From Scytonema sp035967975 (GTDB lineage Bacteria > Cyanobacteriota > Cyanobacteriia > Cyanobacteriales > Nostocaceae): 64,000 nt of DNA. Position numbers and translations under genes: made by a program. The notes below the pieces were generated by a model. The model was given only the letters and a program-made list of their open reading frames with translations, was not told where the DNA came from and searched no databases. This document shows positions 42,372-50,982 of this stretch, in pieces (position 1 is the first letter of the stretch; every line of letters starts with the position of its first letter). The stretch spans positions 1 through 64,000 of the forward strand of contig JAWQFQ010000010.1 in assembly GCA_035967975.1 (NCBI GenBank), read 5' to 3'.

Positions 42372-42768
42372 TAGAAATGGCTTGCACCGGACAAGTGGGA
42401 ATGCACTGTTCGCAAACAATGCAGCGCGATCGCGTAAATGTCAGCTTATAATTATTTTGCGGGTCTAGTTTCAAGGCTTCTGTCGGACAAACCCCAGTAC
42501 ACAAACCACAATGGACGCATAAGTCCTCATCAATAACTATCTCCCCTAAAGCCTGAGAGACAGTGATATTTTGCGATCGCATCCACTCAATTGCTGCATC
42601 CACCTCATCAATATCGCCCAAAAGTTCCACCACCAGTTTACCAATTTGATTTGGGGCGACTTGAGCGCGGATAATATTTGCAGCCACATTAAAATCCCTA
42701 GCCAATCGGTAGGTAATTGGTATTTGAACCACGCGTCTGGGAAAGGTAAGAGTCACTCGTTTCTTCAC
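42361..42768 (-). CDS. NIL-domain 2[4Fe-4S] ferredoxin-like protein
   Basis: The 135-residue protein joins an N-terminal NIL domain (about 1-75; VTLTFPRRVVQIPITYRLAR) to a bacterial-type ferredoxin domain with two clusters (C-VH-C-GL-C-TGV-C-P and C-IV-C-EQ-C-IPT-C-P). NIL domains in ABC transporters bind methionine; in such ferredoxin fusions the ligand may be a sulfur or amino-acid compound. It is soluble and probably an electron carrier in sulfur or homocysteine metabolism; inference from family. Its 3' end overlaps the Ap4A enzyme gene by 11 bases. Confidence 0.92.
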   Translation of the reverse strand: MKKRVTLTFPRRVVQIPITYRLARDFNVAANIIRAQVAPNQIGKLVVELLGDIDEVDAAIEWMRSQNITVSQALGEIVIDEDLCVHCGLCTGVCPTEALKLDPQNNYKLTFTRSRCIVCEQCIPTCPVQAISTNL

Positions 42769-42827
42769 GTTAACAGTTGATAAATTTTTCCAACATTTCT
42801 ACTATTGTAAAAATATTTCTTTACAAA

Positions 42828-42860
42828 CCCCACACCCTACACCCTACACCCCACACCCTC
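42828..42860. repeat. CCCACACCCTACACC repeat
   Basis: C-rich strand of the GTGTAGGG family, upstream of txlA. Confidence 0.75.
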
Positions 42861-42905
42861 AGTTAAACTAAAAAAGAACTGCTTAATAAGATTTAACAAT
42901 TTTTT

Positions 42906-43496
42906 ATGAGTAAAAATCCACCTGTCGATTCGACCGCCAACTCCGAATCCAACATTGGGGCGCGCTTAAGAAACTTTTTAATTGCAATAGTAGCAATTGT
43001 TCTCAGCGTTGCGCTACTTGTGGGACTGCGAACCGAGACAACCTCTGCATCCTTGAGTCAGTTAGACGCCCAGTCTACACCTTTAGAAGTTGCTTTGACA
43101 AACGGTAAGCCATCACTGATGGAGTTTTATGCAGACTGGTGTACTGTTTGCCAAAAAATGGCACCAGATATTGCAGAACTAGAACAGCAGTATACTGATA
43201 AGGTAAATTTTGTCATGCTAAATGTAGACAATACCAAATGGTTACCGGAAATGCTAAAGTATCGGGTGGATGGCATTCCCCATTTTGTGTATCTGAACCC
43301 AGATGGAGAACCTATTGCTCAAGCGATCGGCGACCAACCCCGCACCGTATTAGCAAGTAATATAGAAGCCCTAGTTGCTGGTTCCTCTTTACCCTACGCA
43401 CAAGCTACTGGTAAAGTTTCCCTGTTCAAAGCACCTGTTGCACCCACTACCAATCAAGATGACCCCCGCAGTCACGGGAGCCAAGTAGTGAATTGA
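42906..43496 (+). CDS. txlA: membrane-anchored thioredoxin-like protein TxlA
   Basis: The 196-residue protein has one N-terminal transmembrane helix (about 22-42, NFLIAIVAIVLSVALLVGL) followed by a thioredoxin fold with the active site W-C79-TV-C82 (MEFYADWCTVCQKMAP), the cis-Pro region GIPHFVYLNPDG and a C-terminal tail. This architecture is that of cyanobacterial TxlA and plant HCF164, thylakoid or plasma-membrane reductases that transfer thiol redox across the membrane for photosynthetic apparatus and cytochrome assembly. The normal spacing and length support the call. The redox motif CTVC differs from classical CGPC, as expected for this group. Confidence 0.92.
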   Translation: MSKNPPVDSTANSESNIGARLRNFLIAIVAIVLSVALLVGLRTETTSASLSQLDAQSTPLEVALTNGKPSLMEFYADWCTVCQKMAPDIAELEQQYTDKVNFVMLNVDNTKWLPEMLKYRVDGIPHFVYLNPDGEPIAQAIGDQPRTVLASNIEALVAGSSLPYAQATGKVSLFKAPVAPTTNQDDPRSHGSQVVN

Positions 43497-43510
43497 ACTT
43501 AGTATAGGTT

Positions 43511-43560
43511 GTTAGTAGTTAGTGGATAGTGGTTAATAGATAGGGGTGTGGGGTGTAGGG
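43511..43560. repeat. heptamer array plus GTGTAGGG repeat
   Basis: GTTAGTAGTTAGTGGATAGT followed by GGTGTGGGGTGTAGGG. A second heptamer array (ACTAACC) lies at 43710-43750. Confidence 0.8.
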
Positions 43561-43642
43561 TAATATAGTGTATGAGATGATACCTGCAGGAAACTGGTTA
43601 ACTAACTCCTATAGATATTTCCGAGTTCTTGAGGTACTCCGA

Positions 43643-43708
43643 AGAAAGAATCAACCGCCGATACACACAGATAAATTTGTACCTCAGCAGTAGACTAGAA
43701 AATGCTAT
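43643..43708. repeat. AAATTTATCTG dispersed repeat (inverted copy)
   Basis: ACAGATAAATTTGTACCTC and TAGACTAGAAAATGCTATA are reverse complements of the 10327 copy. Confidence 0.7.
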
Positions 43709-43709
43709 A

Positions 43710-43750
43710 ACTACTAACCACTAACCACTAACCACTAACCACTAACCACT
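43710..43750. repeat. heptamer STRR array (ACTAACC)
   Basis: Five to six tandem units directly upstream of the hybrid response regulator. Confidence 0.9.
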
Positions 43751-43780
43751 TATTGACCGACAATTTCAAGGGGAAGTCCG

Positions 43781-46126
43781 ATGAAAGTTTTGATAGTGGA
43801 GGATGACGAAATCACTGCTACTATGATCGCAAAAGCATTGAATGCTCACAATTACATTGTCAACAAAGTGACCAATGGTCAAGAAGTTCTGCAACTGGTA
43901 CAGAAGTTTGAATATGACCTCATTGTGTTAGACATTATGTTACCCGAACTGGATGGTATCAGTGTTTGTCGTCAACTGCGTTCTCAAAACTATCAAATAC
44001 CCATCATGCTATTAACTGCAAAAGATAGCAACCTTGATAAAGTCATGGGCTTAAATGCAGGTGCAGATGATTACATGATTAAGCCCTTCAATATATCAGA
44101 ACTTATCGCCCGCATTCACGCTTTACTCAGACGACCTCAAGGTTCCGGTGTAGCAAACGTCTTGACATGGGGAAAGTTGCAACTAGAATATAACAACAGT
44201 ATAGTGACGTATGATGGAAAATTTCTGCGGTTGACGACCAAAGAGTATCAGTTACTAGAGCTTTTTCTACGAAACCCCCATCGAATTTTTAGTAGAAGTG
44301 CAATTTTAGAACATCTTTGGTCTAGCCCAGAATATCCAGGAGAGGATGCCGTTAAAACCCATATTAAAGGGCTTAGGCAAAAGTTAAAAGCTGTTGGTGT
44401 CTGTGCAGATTTCATTGAGACAATCTATGGTTTTGGGTATCGGCTCAAGTCCTTATCTGAGAATGAAAATGCTATGTCTGCAAGCATATCTTCACAACCA
44501 ACAGAAACAAGCCGACAGCAAGCGGAGTGTCAGCTAGTTGCATCACTGACCAAACTTTGGGAACGGTACAAGAAGAGCTTTATTGAAGAAGTCGCATTGT
44601 TATTACAGGTGAGCCATGCTTTAGCAGCAGGGACTGTAGAAGCTAAGATACAACAACAAGCAAAGCAGGTCGCACACAAATTAGCAGGAGCATTGGGGTC
44701 TTTTGGCTTTACTGAAGGTTCAAGATTGGCTAGGGAAATTGAAAAATTGCTTCAGATAGCAAAATTAGACCAGGTTCAAGTCAAAAGTTTATTGGATTTG
44801 GTAAGCTTCCTGCAACAAGAACTAGAAAATTCTCCCACCACAAACTCTCCTTCTATTGTTTGTGAAGTTCAATATGCTTCTATACTCATTGTAGATGATG
44901 ATGTGGAATTGATAGACAAAATCAATCTGGAGGCAACCGCATGGGGCTTTCAGGTAGATGCAGTCACGACTCTGTCAGCAGCTAAGCAGGCGATCGCTTC
45001 CAACCCGCCCGATATTATTCTACTGGGTCTAAAATTTGCTGATAGTGCCGAAACTGGATTAACTTTCTTAGCAGAAATTAGGGAACAAAACACAGATATT
45101 CCGGTCATTGTTTTAACCGGGCAAGGAAGTTTGTCAGACAGACTAGCAGTTGCTCGTTTGGGGGGTCAAGCCTTTGTCAACAAATCGCTTTGTGCTAATG
45201 AAATACTGAACGTAGCTTATCAAAAACTCAGTCATCAGAAGCCCCCAGAAGCCAGATTGATGGTTGTGGATGACGACCCAACGGTTCTCACTGCTGTATC
45301 TATGTTACTATCTCCTTGGGGACTTCATGTTACCACTCTATCTGAACCCCAAAAGTTTTGGCAGGTATTGGAAACCTCAGTTCCAGATATGCTGATTCTA
45401 GATATAAAAATGCCTGACTTTAACGGGATTGAACTTTGCCAGGTGGTACGTAACGATCCCCAGTGGAGTCTACTACCCATACTGTGTTTATCTGCTCATC
45501 AGGATCAAGAAACAGTGTATCAGGTATTTACAGCAGGTGCAGATGATTATATTCAAAAACCGATTATAGGACCCGAACTCATTGCTCGTATTTTTAATCG
45601 GTTAGAGCGAACAAAAATGTTGCGCGAATTGTCTGAAATAGACCCATTGACTGGGGTCACTAATCGACGCAAATCTATCCAACAGCTCAATAATTTGCTA
45701 TACTTAGCAGAACGCCAAAACCAACCATTTTGTTTTGTTATCTTAGACTTAGACCACCTTAAGTATATCAACGATCAATACGGTTATGATGTTGGGGATA
45801 GAGTACTGAGCAGCATGGGGAAACTTTTAAGGCATTCTTTTAGGTTGTCGGATGAGATTGCTCGTTGGGGTGGAGAGGAGTTTATTCTTGGTTTGTATGG
45901 CGTGCAGCGAGAACAAGGTGTGAAATTGCTAACAAGATTTTTAACAATCTGGAATCAGCAAGAGTTTACTGATGCTAATAGTAGAAAATTTCATGTCACC
46001 CTGAGCGTGGGAGTTGCAGAGTATCCTACAGATGGTGCTGACCTGCAAGCACTTTATCGAGCTGCTGATAATGCGGTGTCTCAAGCTAAGACAATGGGAA
46101 AAAATCAAGTGTTAGGCGCAGAATAA
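43781..46126 (+). CDS. hybrid response regulator: REC-OmpR wHTH-Hpt-REC-REC-GGDEF
   Basis: The 781-residue multidomain regulator: REC1 (1-120; VLIVEDDEI, LIVLDIMLPELDG, TAKDS, K in YMIKPF); OmpR-type winged helix (about 128-225; LTTKEYQLLELFLRN, HIKGLRQKL); Hpt (about 260-350; VAHKLAGALGSFGF with phosphorylatable His); REC2 (about 365-480); REC3 (about 497-615; LMVVDDDPTVL, LILDIKMPDFNG); and GGDEF (about 635-780; DPLTGVTNRR, active-site GGEEF 697-701). It may couple transcription control with c-di-GMP synthesis. REC2 lacks its phospho-acceptor Asp: the usual position is Gly416 (IILLGLKF). The next two genes supply a kinase and a stand-alone receiver. Confidence 0.93.
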   Translation: MKVLIVEDDEITATMIAKALNAHNYIVNKVTNGQEVLQLVQKFEYDLIVLDIMLPELDGISVCRQLRSQNYQIPIMLLTAKDSNLDKVMGLNAGADDYMIKPFNISELIARIHALLRRPQGSGVANVLTWGKLQLEYNNSIVTYDGKFLRLTTKEYQLLELFLRNPHRIFSRSAILEHLWSSPEYPGEDAVKTHIKGLRQKLKAVGVCADFIETIYGFGYRLKSLSENENAMSASISSQPTETSRQQAECQLVASLTKLWERYKKSFIEEVALLLQVSHALAAGTVEAKIQQQAKQVAHKLAGALGSFGFTEGSRLAREIEKLLQIAKLDQVQVKSLLDLVSFLQQELENSPTTNSPSIVCEVQYASILIVDDDVELIDKINLEATAWGFQVDAVTTLSAAKQAIASNPPDIILLGLKFADSAETGLTFLAEIREQNTDIPVIVLTGQGSLSDRLAVARLGGQAFVNKSLCANEILNVAYQKLSHQKPPEARLMVVDDDPTVLTAVSMLLSPWGLHVTTLSEPQKFWQVLETSVPDMLILDIKMPDFNGIELCQVVRNDPQWSLLPILCLSAHQDQETVYQVFTAGADDYIQKPIIGPELIARIFNRLERTKMLRELSEIDPLTGVTNRRKSIQQLNNLLYLAERQNQPFCFVILDLDHLKYINDQYGYDVGDRVLSSMGKLLRHSFRLSDEIARWGGEEFILGLYGVQREQGVKLLTRFLTIWNQQEFTDANSRKFHVTLSVGVAEYPTDGADLQALYRAADNAVSQAKTMGKNQVLGAE

Positions 46127-46234
46127 AATATCTTAAGAAGGACGGGAAACAGGGAGAGCATCGAAAAATAAAAAAATGTAAATTTTTTCACTTATTAATG
46201 GTCACTTCGTTATTAAGGGTGACAAACTATACAA

Positions 46235-47920
46235 ATGCACATCGTTTTGATTTTTACATTGGTTAGTTTCAGCTTGAATTTAGCACTTTTGTATTTAATA
46301 TACAATTGCTTAAATTATCGAAATATTACCGAACGTAAAAAGATAGAAGAAGAACTACAGCAAGCCCGCGATCGCTTAAAATCAGAAGTAGCCACAAGGG
46401 TTGCTGAATTAAAGACAACAAATATGCGACTCCAAGCCGAACTCGCCGAACGCAAACGGACAGAAGTTTTGCTGCAAGAAAGCGAGGAACGATTCCGCAG
46501 TGCTTTTGAGAATGCTGCTATTGGGATGTCTTTAGTAGCTCCTGATAGACGTTGGCTGCGAGTCAATCACTCTTTATGTGAAATTGTAGGGTATTCTGAA
46601 GCTGAATTGCTAGCTTCCTCTTTTCAAGCAATTACCCATCCAGATGACCTAGATATTGATTTGAACTACGTACAAAAAATGCTAGATGGGGAAATTCGTT
46701 ACTATGAAATGGAAAAGAGGTATATCCACAAGTTGGGACATATCGTGTGGATTTTGTTAAGTGTATCCTTGGTAAGAGATGCAGAGGGTCAACCACTGTA
46801 CTTTATTGCCCAAACCCAAGATATCACTCAGCGCAAAAAGGCAGAACAAGCATTACAGGAAAACGAAAGACGGTTTCGGGCTATCTTTGATCGCACCTTT
46901 CAATTCACTGGTTTACTCAAGCCAGATGGTACGCTTTTGGAAGCCAATCAAACAGCACTGGATTTTGCAGGGATCAACCACTCGGATATTATTGGTCGTC
47001 CCTTTTGGGAAGCGCGATGGTGGACAATTTCAACTAAAACTCAAAATCAATTAAAAGATGCAATCACTCGTGCGGCTGAGGGTGAATTTGTGCGTTATGA
47101 AGTGGACGTGATTGGGGCGGGAAATACGGTGAAAACAGTTGACTTTTCTCTCAAACCCGTAAAAGATGAAATCGGAAATGTTATATTGCTGATTCCAGAA
47201 GGGAGAGACATTAGCGATCTCAAGCAAGTGGAAAAGATGAAAAACGAGTTTATCTCCATTGTCAGCCACGAATTGCGAACACCACTGACCTCAATTCGTG
47301 GGTCTTTAGGGTTACTCACCTCCGGAAAACTTACCCCTGAAAAAACACAACGAATGTTGGAGATCGCGACGATTGAAACTGAACGTTTAACTCGTTTGGT
47401 CAGCGATATTTTGGATTTAGAACGACTAGAGTCAGGAAAAATTCCTCTACACAAAAGTAGGTGTGACACCGCAACCCTCATGTTGCAATCTATAGAATCT
47501 GTGCGATCGCTTGCTGAGGAATCCAAAATTACACTGAACACAACTCCCTTATCAGTACAAGTATTAGCTGATTCAGATCGTATCCATCAAACTCTCGTAA
47601 ATCTACTGAGTAATGCCATTAAATTTTCATCTTCTGGAGGTAATGTTCAGTTAACTGCCAAAGTGTCTCAAGACACTACCTGTGTCATGTTTCAAGTCCA
47701 AGACTGGGGAAGAGGTATTCCAGAGGATAAAAGAGAAAGCATTTTTGGGCGTTTTCAGCAAGTTGATGCCTCAGATTCTCGCACTAGGGGAGGAACAGGC
47801 TTGGGATTAGCCATCTGCCGATGTATTGTAGAGCAACACGGCGGACATATTTGGGTGGAAAGCGTTTTGGGACAAGGGAGTAGTTTCTATTTTACTTTAC
47901 CACTGGAAAGAGGGGTGTAG
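46235..47920 (+). CDS. membrane-associated PAS sensor histidine kinase
   Basis: The 561-residue protein has an N-terminal hydrophobic helix (about 3-26, VLIFTLVSFSLNLALLYLIY), coiled coil (about 35-70), PAS1 (about 75-200; FENAAIGMSLVAPDRRWL, VNHSLCEIVGYSEAELL), PAS2 (about 205-330), HisKA with H345 (VSHELRTPLTSIRGSLGLL) and HATPase_c (NLLSNAIKFSSSGG, GRGIPEDK, GTGLGLAICR). The order and all boxes are intact. The C-terminal RGV and TAG come from a G-rich repeat, so the native end was probably ...LPLE. It probably phosphorylates the hybrid regulator upstream (43781) and/or the receiver downstream (48054). Confidence 0.93.
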   Translation: MHIVLIFTLVSFSLNLALLYLIYNCLNYRNITERKKIEEELQQARDRLKSEVATRVAELKTTNMRLQAELAERKRTEVLLQESEERFRSAFENAAIGMSLVAPDRRWLRVNHSLCEIVGYSEAELLASSFQAITHPDDLDIDLNYVQKMLDGEIRYYEMEKRYIHKLGHIVWILLSVSLVRDAEGQPLYFIAQTQDITQRKKAEQALQENERRFRAIFDRTFQFTGLLKPDGTLLEANQTALDFAGINHSDIIGRPFWEARWWTISTKTQNQLKDAITRAAEGEFVRYEVDVIGAGNTVKTVDFSLKPVKDEIGNVILLIPEGRDISDLKQVEKMKNEFISIVSHELRTPLTSIRGSLGLLTSGKLTPEKTQRMLEIATIETERLTRLVSDILDLERLESGKIPLHKSRCDTATLMLQSIESVRSLAEESKITLNTTPLSVQVLADSDRIHQTLVNLLSNAIKFSSSGGNVQLTAKVSQDTTCVMFQVQDWGRGIPEDKRESIFGRFQQVDASDSRTRGGTGLGLAICRCIVEQHGGHIWVESVLGQGSSFYFTLPLERGV

Positions 47921-47945
47921 GGGGGTAAGGGTGTAAGGGTGTAGG
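47909..47945. repeat. GTGTAGGG / GTAAGGG repeat
   Basis: GAGGGGTGTAGGGGGGTAAG and further GTGTAAGG units overlap the end of the histidine kinase gene and provide its stop. Confidence 0.8.
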
Positions 47946-48053
47946 GGAAAGAAATTTTTATGTGTTTTGGTATGAGCGCTTAACACTATCCTCCTAAAGT
48001 AGTAGTATTGTATTTTACAAATTAGAAAAATTGAAAAGAGCAACTAATCAGTC

Positions 48054-48428
48054 ATGTCAAGGCGAATTTTACTCATAGATGATGAAGAACGTCTCACAGA
48101 AGTGGTGCAAACATGTTTAGAAATTATGGGAGATTGGGAAGTTCACACTGCAGGAACAGCACAAGAAGGGTTGCTCAAAGCAGAGACAGAAAAACCAGAT
48201 GCAATACTACTTGATGTTATGATGCCGGAAATGGATGGTATCACTCTGTTTCGTTCTTTACAGCAAAACCCTGTTACTCAATCTATTCCCGTCATTTTAC
48301 TAACCGCCAAAACCCAGTTGGAAGAACAAGATCAATTTGCAAAACTAGGGGTAACGGGAGTTATCACTAAACCTTTCGACGCCTTAACGTTGGCAGATCG
48401 AGTGGCTGAATTGCTAGTTGGGGTGTAG
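48054..48428 (+). CDS. single-domain response regulator
   Basis: The 124-residue stand-alone receiver has the acidic pocket DDEER (RILLIDDEERLTEVVQT), phospho-acceptor Asp in AILLDVMMPEMDG, Thr in LLTAKT and conserved Lys in GVITKPFDALTLAD. It has no output domain, so it probably acts as a phospho-relay shuttle or protein-interaction switch with the kinase at 46235. The last residues VGV and TAG stop come from the GTGTAGGG repeat at 48418-48433. Confidence 0.93.
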   Translation: MSRRILLIDDEERLTEVVQTCLEIMGDWEVHTAGTAQEGLLKAETEKPDAILLDVMMPEMDGITLFRSLQQNPVTQSIPVILLTAKTQLEEQDQFAKLGVTGVITKPFDALTLADRVAELLVGV

Positions 48429-48458
48429 GGTAATACAGTTGGTGTGAAGCAGTTATTT

Positions 48459-48491
48459 AGAAACCCGGTATCTCCAAGATACCGGGTTTCT
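48459..48491. repeat. AGAAACCCGGTATCT hairpin repeat
   Basis: Arms AGAAACCCGGTATCT and AGATACCGGGTTTCT flank a CCA centre. The preceding AATACAGTTGGTGTGAAGC matches the outer end of the 29715 element. Confidence 0.8.
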
Positions 48492-48644
48492 GTGCCCATC
48501 TCTACTAACACTACACCCAACACTCCTGTCCTAATTAGGTTTCGTCTTCACATCGTACTATTTGGATTATGAGCTGACCCTCCTTGCAACTTCTCTGGCG
48601 TCCCACAAGATGGGATAATTTGTTTTTTGCTATTCCCTAGGTAA

Positions 48645-49598
48645 ATGAACAAACGCAATCTCGACTGGAAAATTCGACTACTGGATAGATTGTTGCGCTT
48701 TAGCAAACCAATTGACCAATTGAGCCTTGCGGAGCTACGTCAACTTCAAGAAACCTCAATTCCTGCAATTGTCCAAAGGGTTTTGGGTGGAAAACGAATT
48801 TCATTACCGCAAGTGACTCAGCGAACAATCAATGGTCGGCATGGAGAAATTCCCATTCGACTTTATTATCCTTCAACTGAACAGATAAGAACGTTAATTT
48901 TGTTTTTTCATGGTGGGGGTTGGGTGTATGGAAACTTTCAAACTCATGATTTGATGTGTCGTCGCATTGCAAGAGATACGGGTGGGTTGGTGGTTGCTGT
49001 GCGTTATCGGTTAGCTCCTTGGTTTAAGTATCCAACTGCATTGGAAGATTGCTATGATGTATTCACTTGGATTGTTCAACATAAAACTGATTTGGGTACA
49101 GACATACGCCAGCTGATGGTGATGGGTGATAGTGCAGGTGGAAATTTGGCGACCTCAGTGTGTTTAATGGCGCGGGATCGGGGGGAGTCTGGGGCGATCG
49201 CCCGACAAATTCTGATTTATCCAGAGATAGATGGTACTATGAGTCAGCCTTCGGTAGAGCGGAATGCCAACGCACCTATTTTGACAAAATCATTAATGCA
49301 TTTTTATGTAAATTATTATACTCGCAATGAAAGCGATCGCTTGGAACCTTATTTTTCTCCCCTGCTAGCTAAGGATCTCAGCAATCTCCCTCCTGCTTTG
49401 ATCATCACAGCAGAGTACGATCCACTCTGTGACGAAGGTCAGGCGTATGCACAACGATTGAGGGAATTCGGTAATCAAGTTCAGTTTACAAAGTATACTG
49501 GGATGATACATGGATTTTTAAGTTTTCCTCCTTTTTGTCGGGGAGCGTTACCAGCATTTTCGGAAATTGCTACCTACGTTAAGAAAGATAAAGTATGA
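48645..49598 (+). CDS. HSL-family alpha/beta hydrolase (esterase/lipase)
   Basis: The 317-residue carboxylesterase-like enzyme has the oxyanion-hole motif HGGGWVYG (89-96), nucleophile elbow GDS163AGG, acid D259 (TAEYDPLCDEG) and base H289 (GMIHGFLSF). These match the hormone-sensitive lipase (bacterial group IV) family that hydrolyses short-chain esters. The cap region (1-55) is helical. It has no signal peptide and is cytosolic. The start ATG 48645 follows a half-copy of a dispersed palindromic repeat. Substrate is unknown. Confidence 0.93.
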   Translation: MNKRNLDWKIRLLDRLLRFSKPIDQLSLAELRQLQETSIPAIVQRVLGGKRISLPQVTQRTINGRHGEIPIRLYYPSTEQIRTLILFFHGGGWVYGNFQTHDLMCRRIARDTGGLVVAVRYRLAPWFKYPTALEDCYDVFTWIVQHKTDLGTDIRQLMVMGDSAGGNLATSVCLMARDRGESGAIARQILIYPEIDGTMSQPSVERNANAPILTKSLMHFYVNYYTRNESDRLEPYFSPLLAKDLSNLPPALIITAEYDPLCDEGQAYAQRLREFGNQVQFTKYTGMIHGFLSFPPFCRGALPAFSEIATYVKKDKV

Positions 49599-49646
49599 AG
49601 GGCAAAACTTTTATCTAAAACCCTTTGGTTTTATACTACAGCGACT

Positions 49647-50573
49647 TCATCCTTCATACTTCTGTTGGACTCGTCGCCACAATTCCTCATCCTCTCGATA
49701 AAGACTTAATGCTGCGATCGCGTCCTTTGCATCCGTACTCTTGTCATCATGAATGAGTGATATAAGAAACTCAAAAGCTTCATCATGTCGCAGCATGGCG
49801 ATCGCAAGTAGTCCAGTCCGGCGGAGTTCTGCATTTCTTGTGCGTTCCCACCAGGTTTTTAAAGTATGAAATGCTTCATATAATCTTGATTCACCCAATG
49901 CTAGTGCTGCTAGTTCGCAGACTTGCTCCTCTGGGTTATCCAGAAAACTAGCAACCAATGGAAGTGATTGAGTAGGAGCCAGTTGCAATAGCGCCGTGAA
50001 ACACTCCGAAAGAACTTGAGGCGCTTTATCGCCCATACGGACTTTCAAACGAAGTAATGGTACACCTTGTGAGTTACCAGTGTATGCGATCGCCTTCGCC
50101 GCACCTACCCGTGCTTCTGGTTTTGGGTCAGCTAGCAAATCTGCGAGTTCATTCATCACCTCTGGGTAGTTCATTCTTACCAAACCTAAAGCACATACGC
50201 CACGCAGAATTGCAGCTGTATCTTCCGTTCCACCCCAAACAGGTTCCATCTGTACATGATGAATTCCCTCAAGAAAGAGGCTCTCATCACTGTACTCCAG
50301 ACGGTAAAGCGTTTCTGCAATTTCCTTTTTAGCAAGACAACCCGGATCTGTTTGCACGGGCTTGACCATCATTCGAGCAAAAGCTGCTACCAGTTCGCTT
50401 ATCAGTTGAGCGATCGCAAACTCTCCAACCATTTTTGCTGCTTGAGCAACCGCAACAGAATATTTGCTTTTGAGGACTTGACACAGGATTGCGATCGCCT
50501 CCTCACTCGTAGGATTATCTCTAATCTGAGCGAGAGTAGATAACGTTTCTTCAAGTTTTCGCGATTTTGCCAT
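49647..50573 (-). CDS. HEAT-repeat protein
   Basis: The 308-residue soluble all-helical protein has multiple HEAT-type repeats, for example VMNELADLLADPKPEARVGA, VPLLRLKVRMGDKAPQVLS, SLPLVASFLDNPEEQVCELA and FEFLISLIHDDKSTDAKDA. Such proteins usually mediate protein-protein interaction, including phycobilisome lyase-like proteins (CpcE/F), but the lyase-specific context is missing here. No catalytic residues are visible. The start is ATG 50573. Role unknown. Confidence 0.87.
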   Translation of the reverse strand: MAKSRKLEETLSTLAQIRDNPTSEEAIAILCQVLKSKYSVAVAQAAKMVGEFAIAQLISELVAAFARMMVKPVQTDPGCLAKKEIAETLYRLEYSDESLFLEGIHHVQMEPVWGGTEDTAAILRGVCALGLVRMNYPEVMNELADLLADPKPEARVGAAKAIAYTGNSQGVPLLRLKVRMGDKAPQVLSECFTALLQLAPTQSLPLVASFLDNPEEQVCELAALALGESRLYEAFHTLKTWWERTRNAELRRTGLLAIAMLRHDEAFEFLISLIHDDKSTDAKDAIAALSLYREDEELWRRVQQKYEG

Positions 50574-50982
50574 ACAGGATAGGGTGTGGGATATAAGGGC
50601 GTCCGATCATGTTCGGGTAAAAACTTACACTATGTCCGTAGTTGCGCTTTAGCGCATGCCAACTACAAGCAAATTATTTTACAAGTCATTTAGCGGACAT
50701 GATATCAGGCGTTGCGCTTAAATAAATTCTGGTGTGTGTAGTTCATAACTGACTGTTAAATAAATTTAGCTGTCCTTTCTCAAGTACATTAGTACTCTTT
50801 TGGACAAAAGTCAAACATCATGGTGCGATCGCGTAGAAAATTTTACCGTATATCTACTAATTTACATAGTCATAAAAACTATTATATTTTTGGCAGTATA
50901 TAAAAAACAACGGGTGCGTTCTTCCTAAATTGGAGATTTTGCCGCTGAAAGGCAATGTTGAAAACCAGGTATAAACAAAACA
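50574..50982. other. 409-base spacer
   Basis: It contains a GCGCTTTAGCGC repeat (50635-50667). I see nothing else that can be named. Confidence 0.5.
50635..50667. repeat. GCGCTTTAGCGC repeat
   Basis: TAGTTGCGCTTTAGCGCATG; the same palindromic core as at 17190 and, inverted, at 39462. Confidence 0.7.

Noticed and set aside
43710..43750. Regular repeats as a CRISPR array
   Set aside because: Contiguous heptamers without unique spacers.
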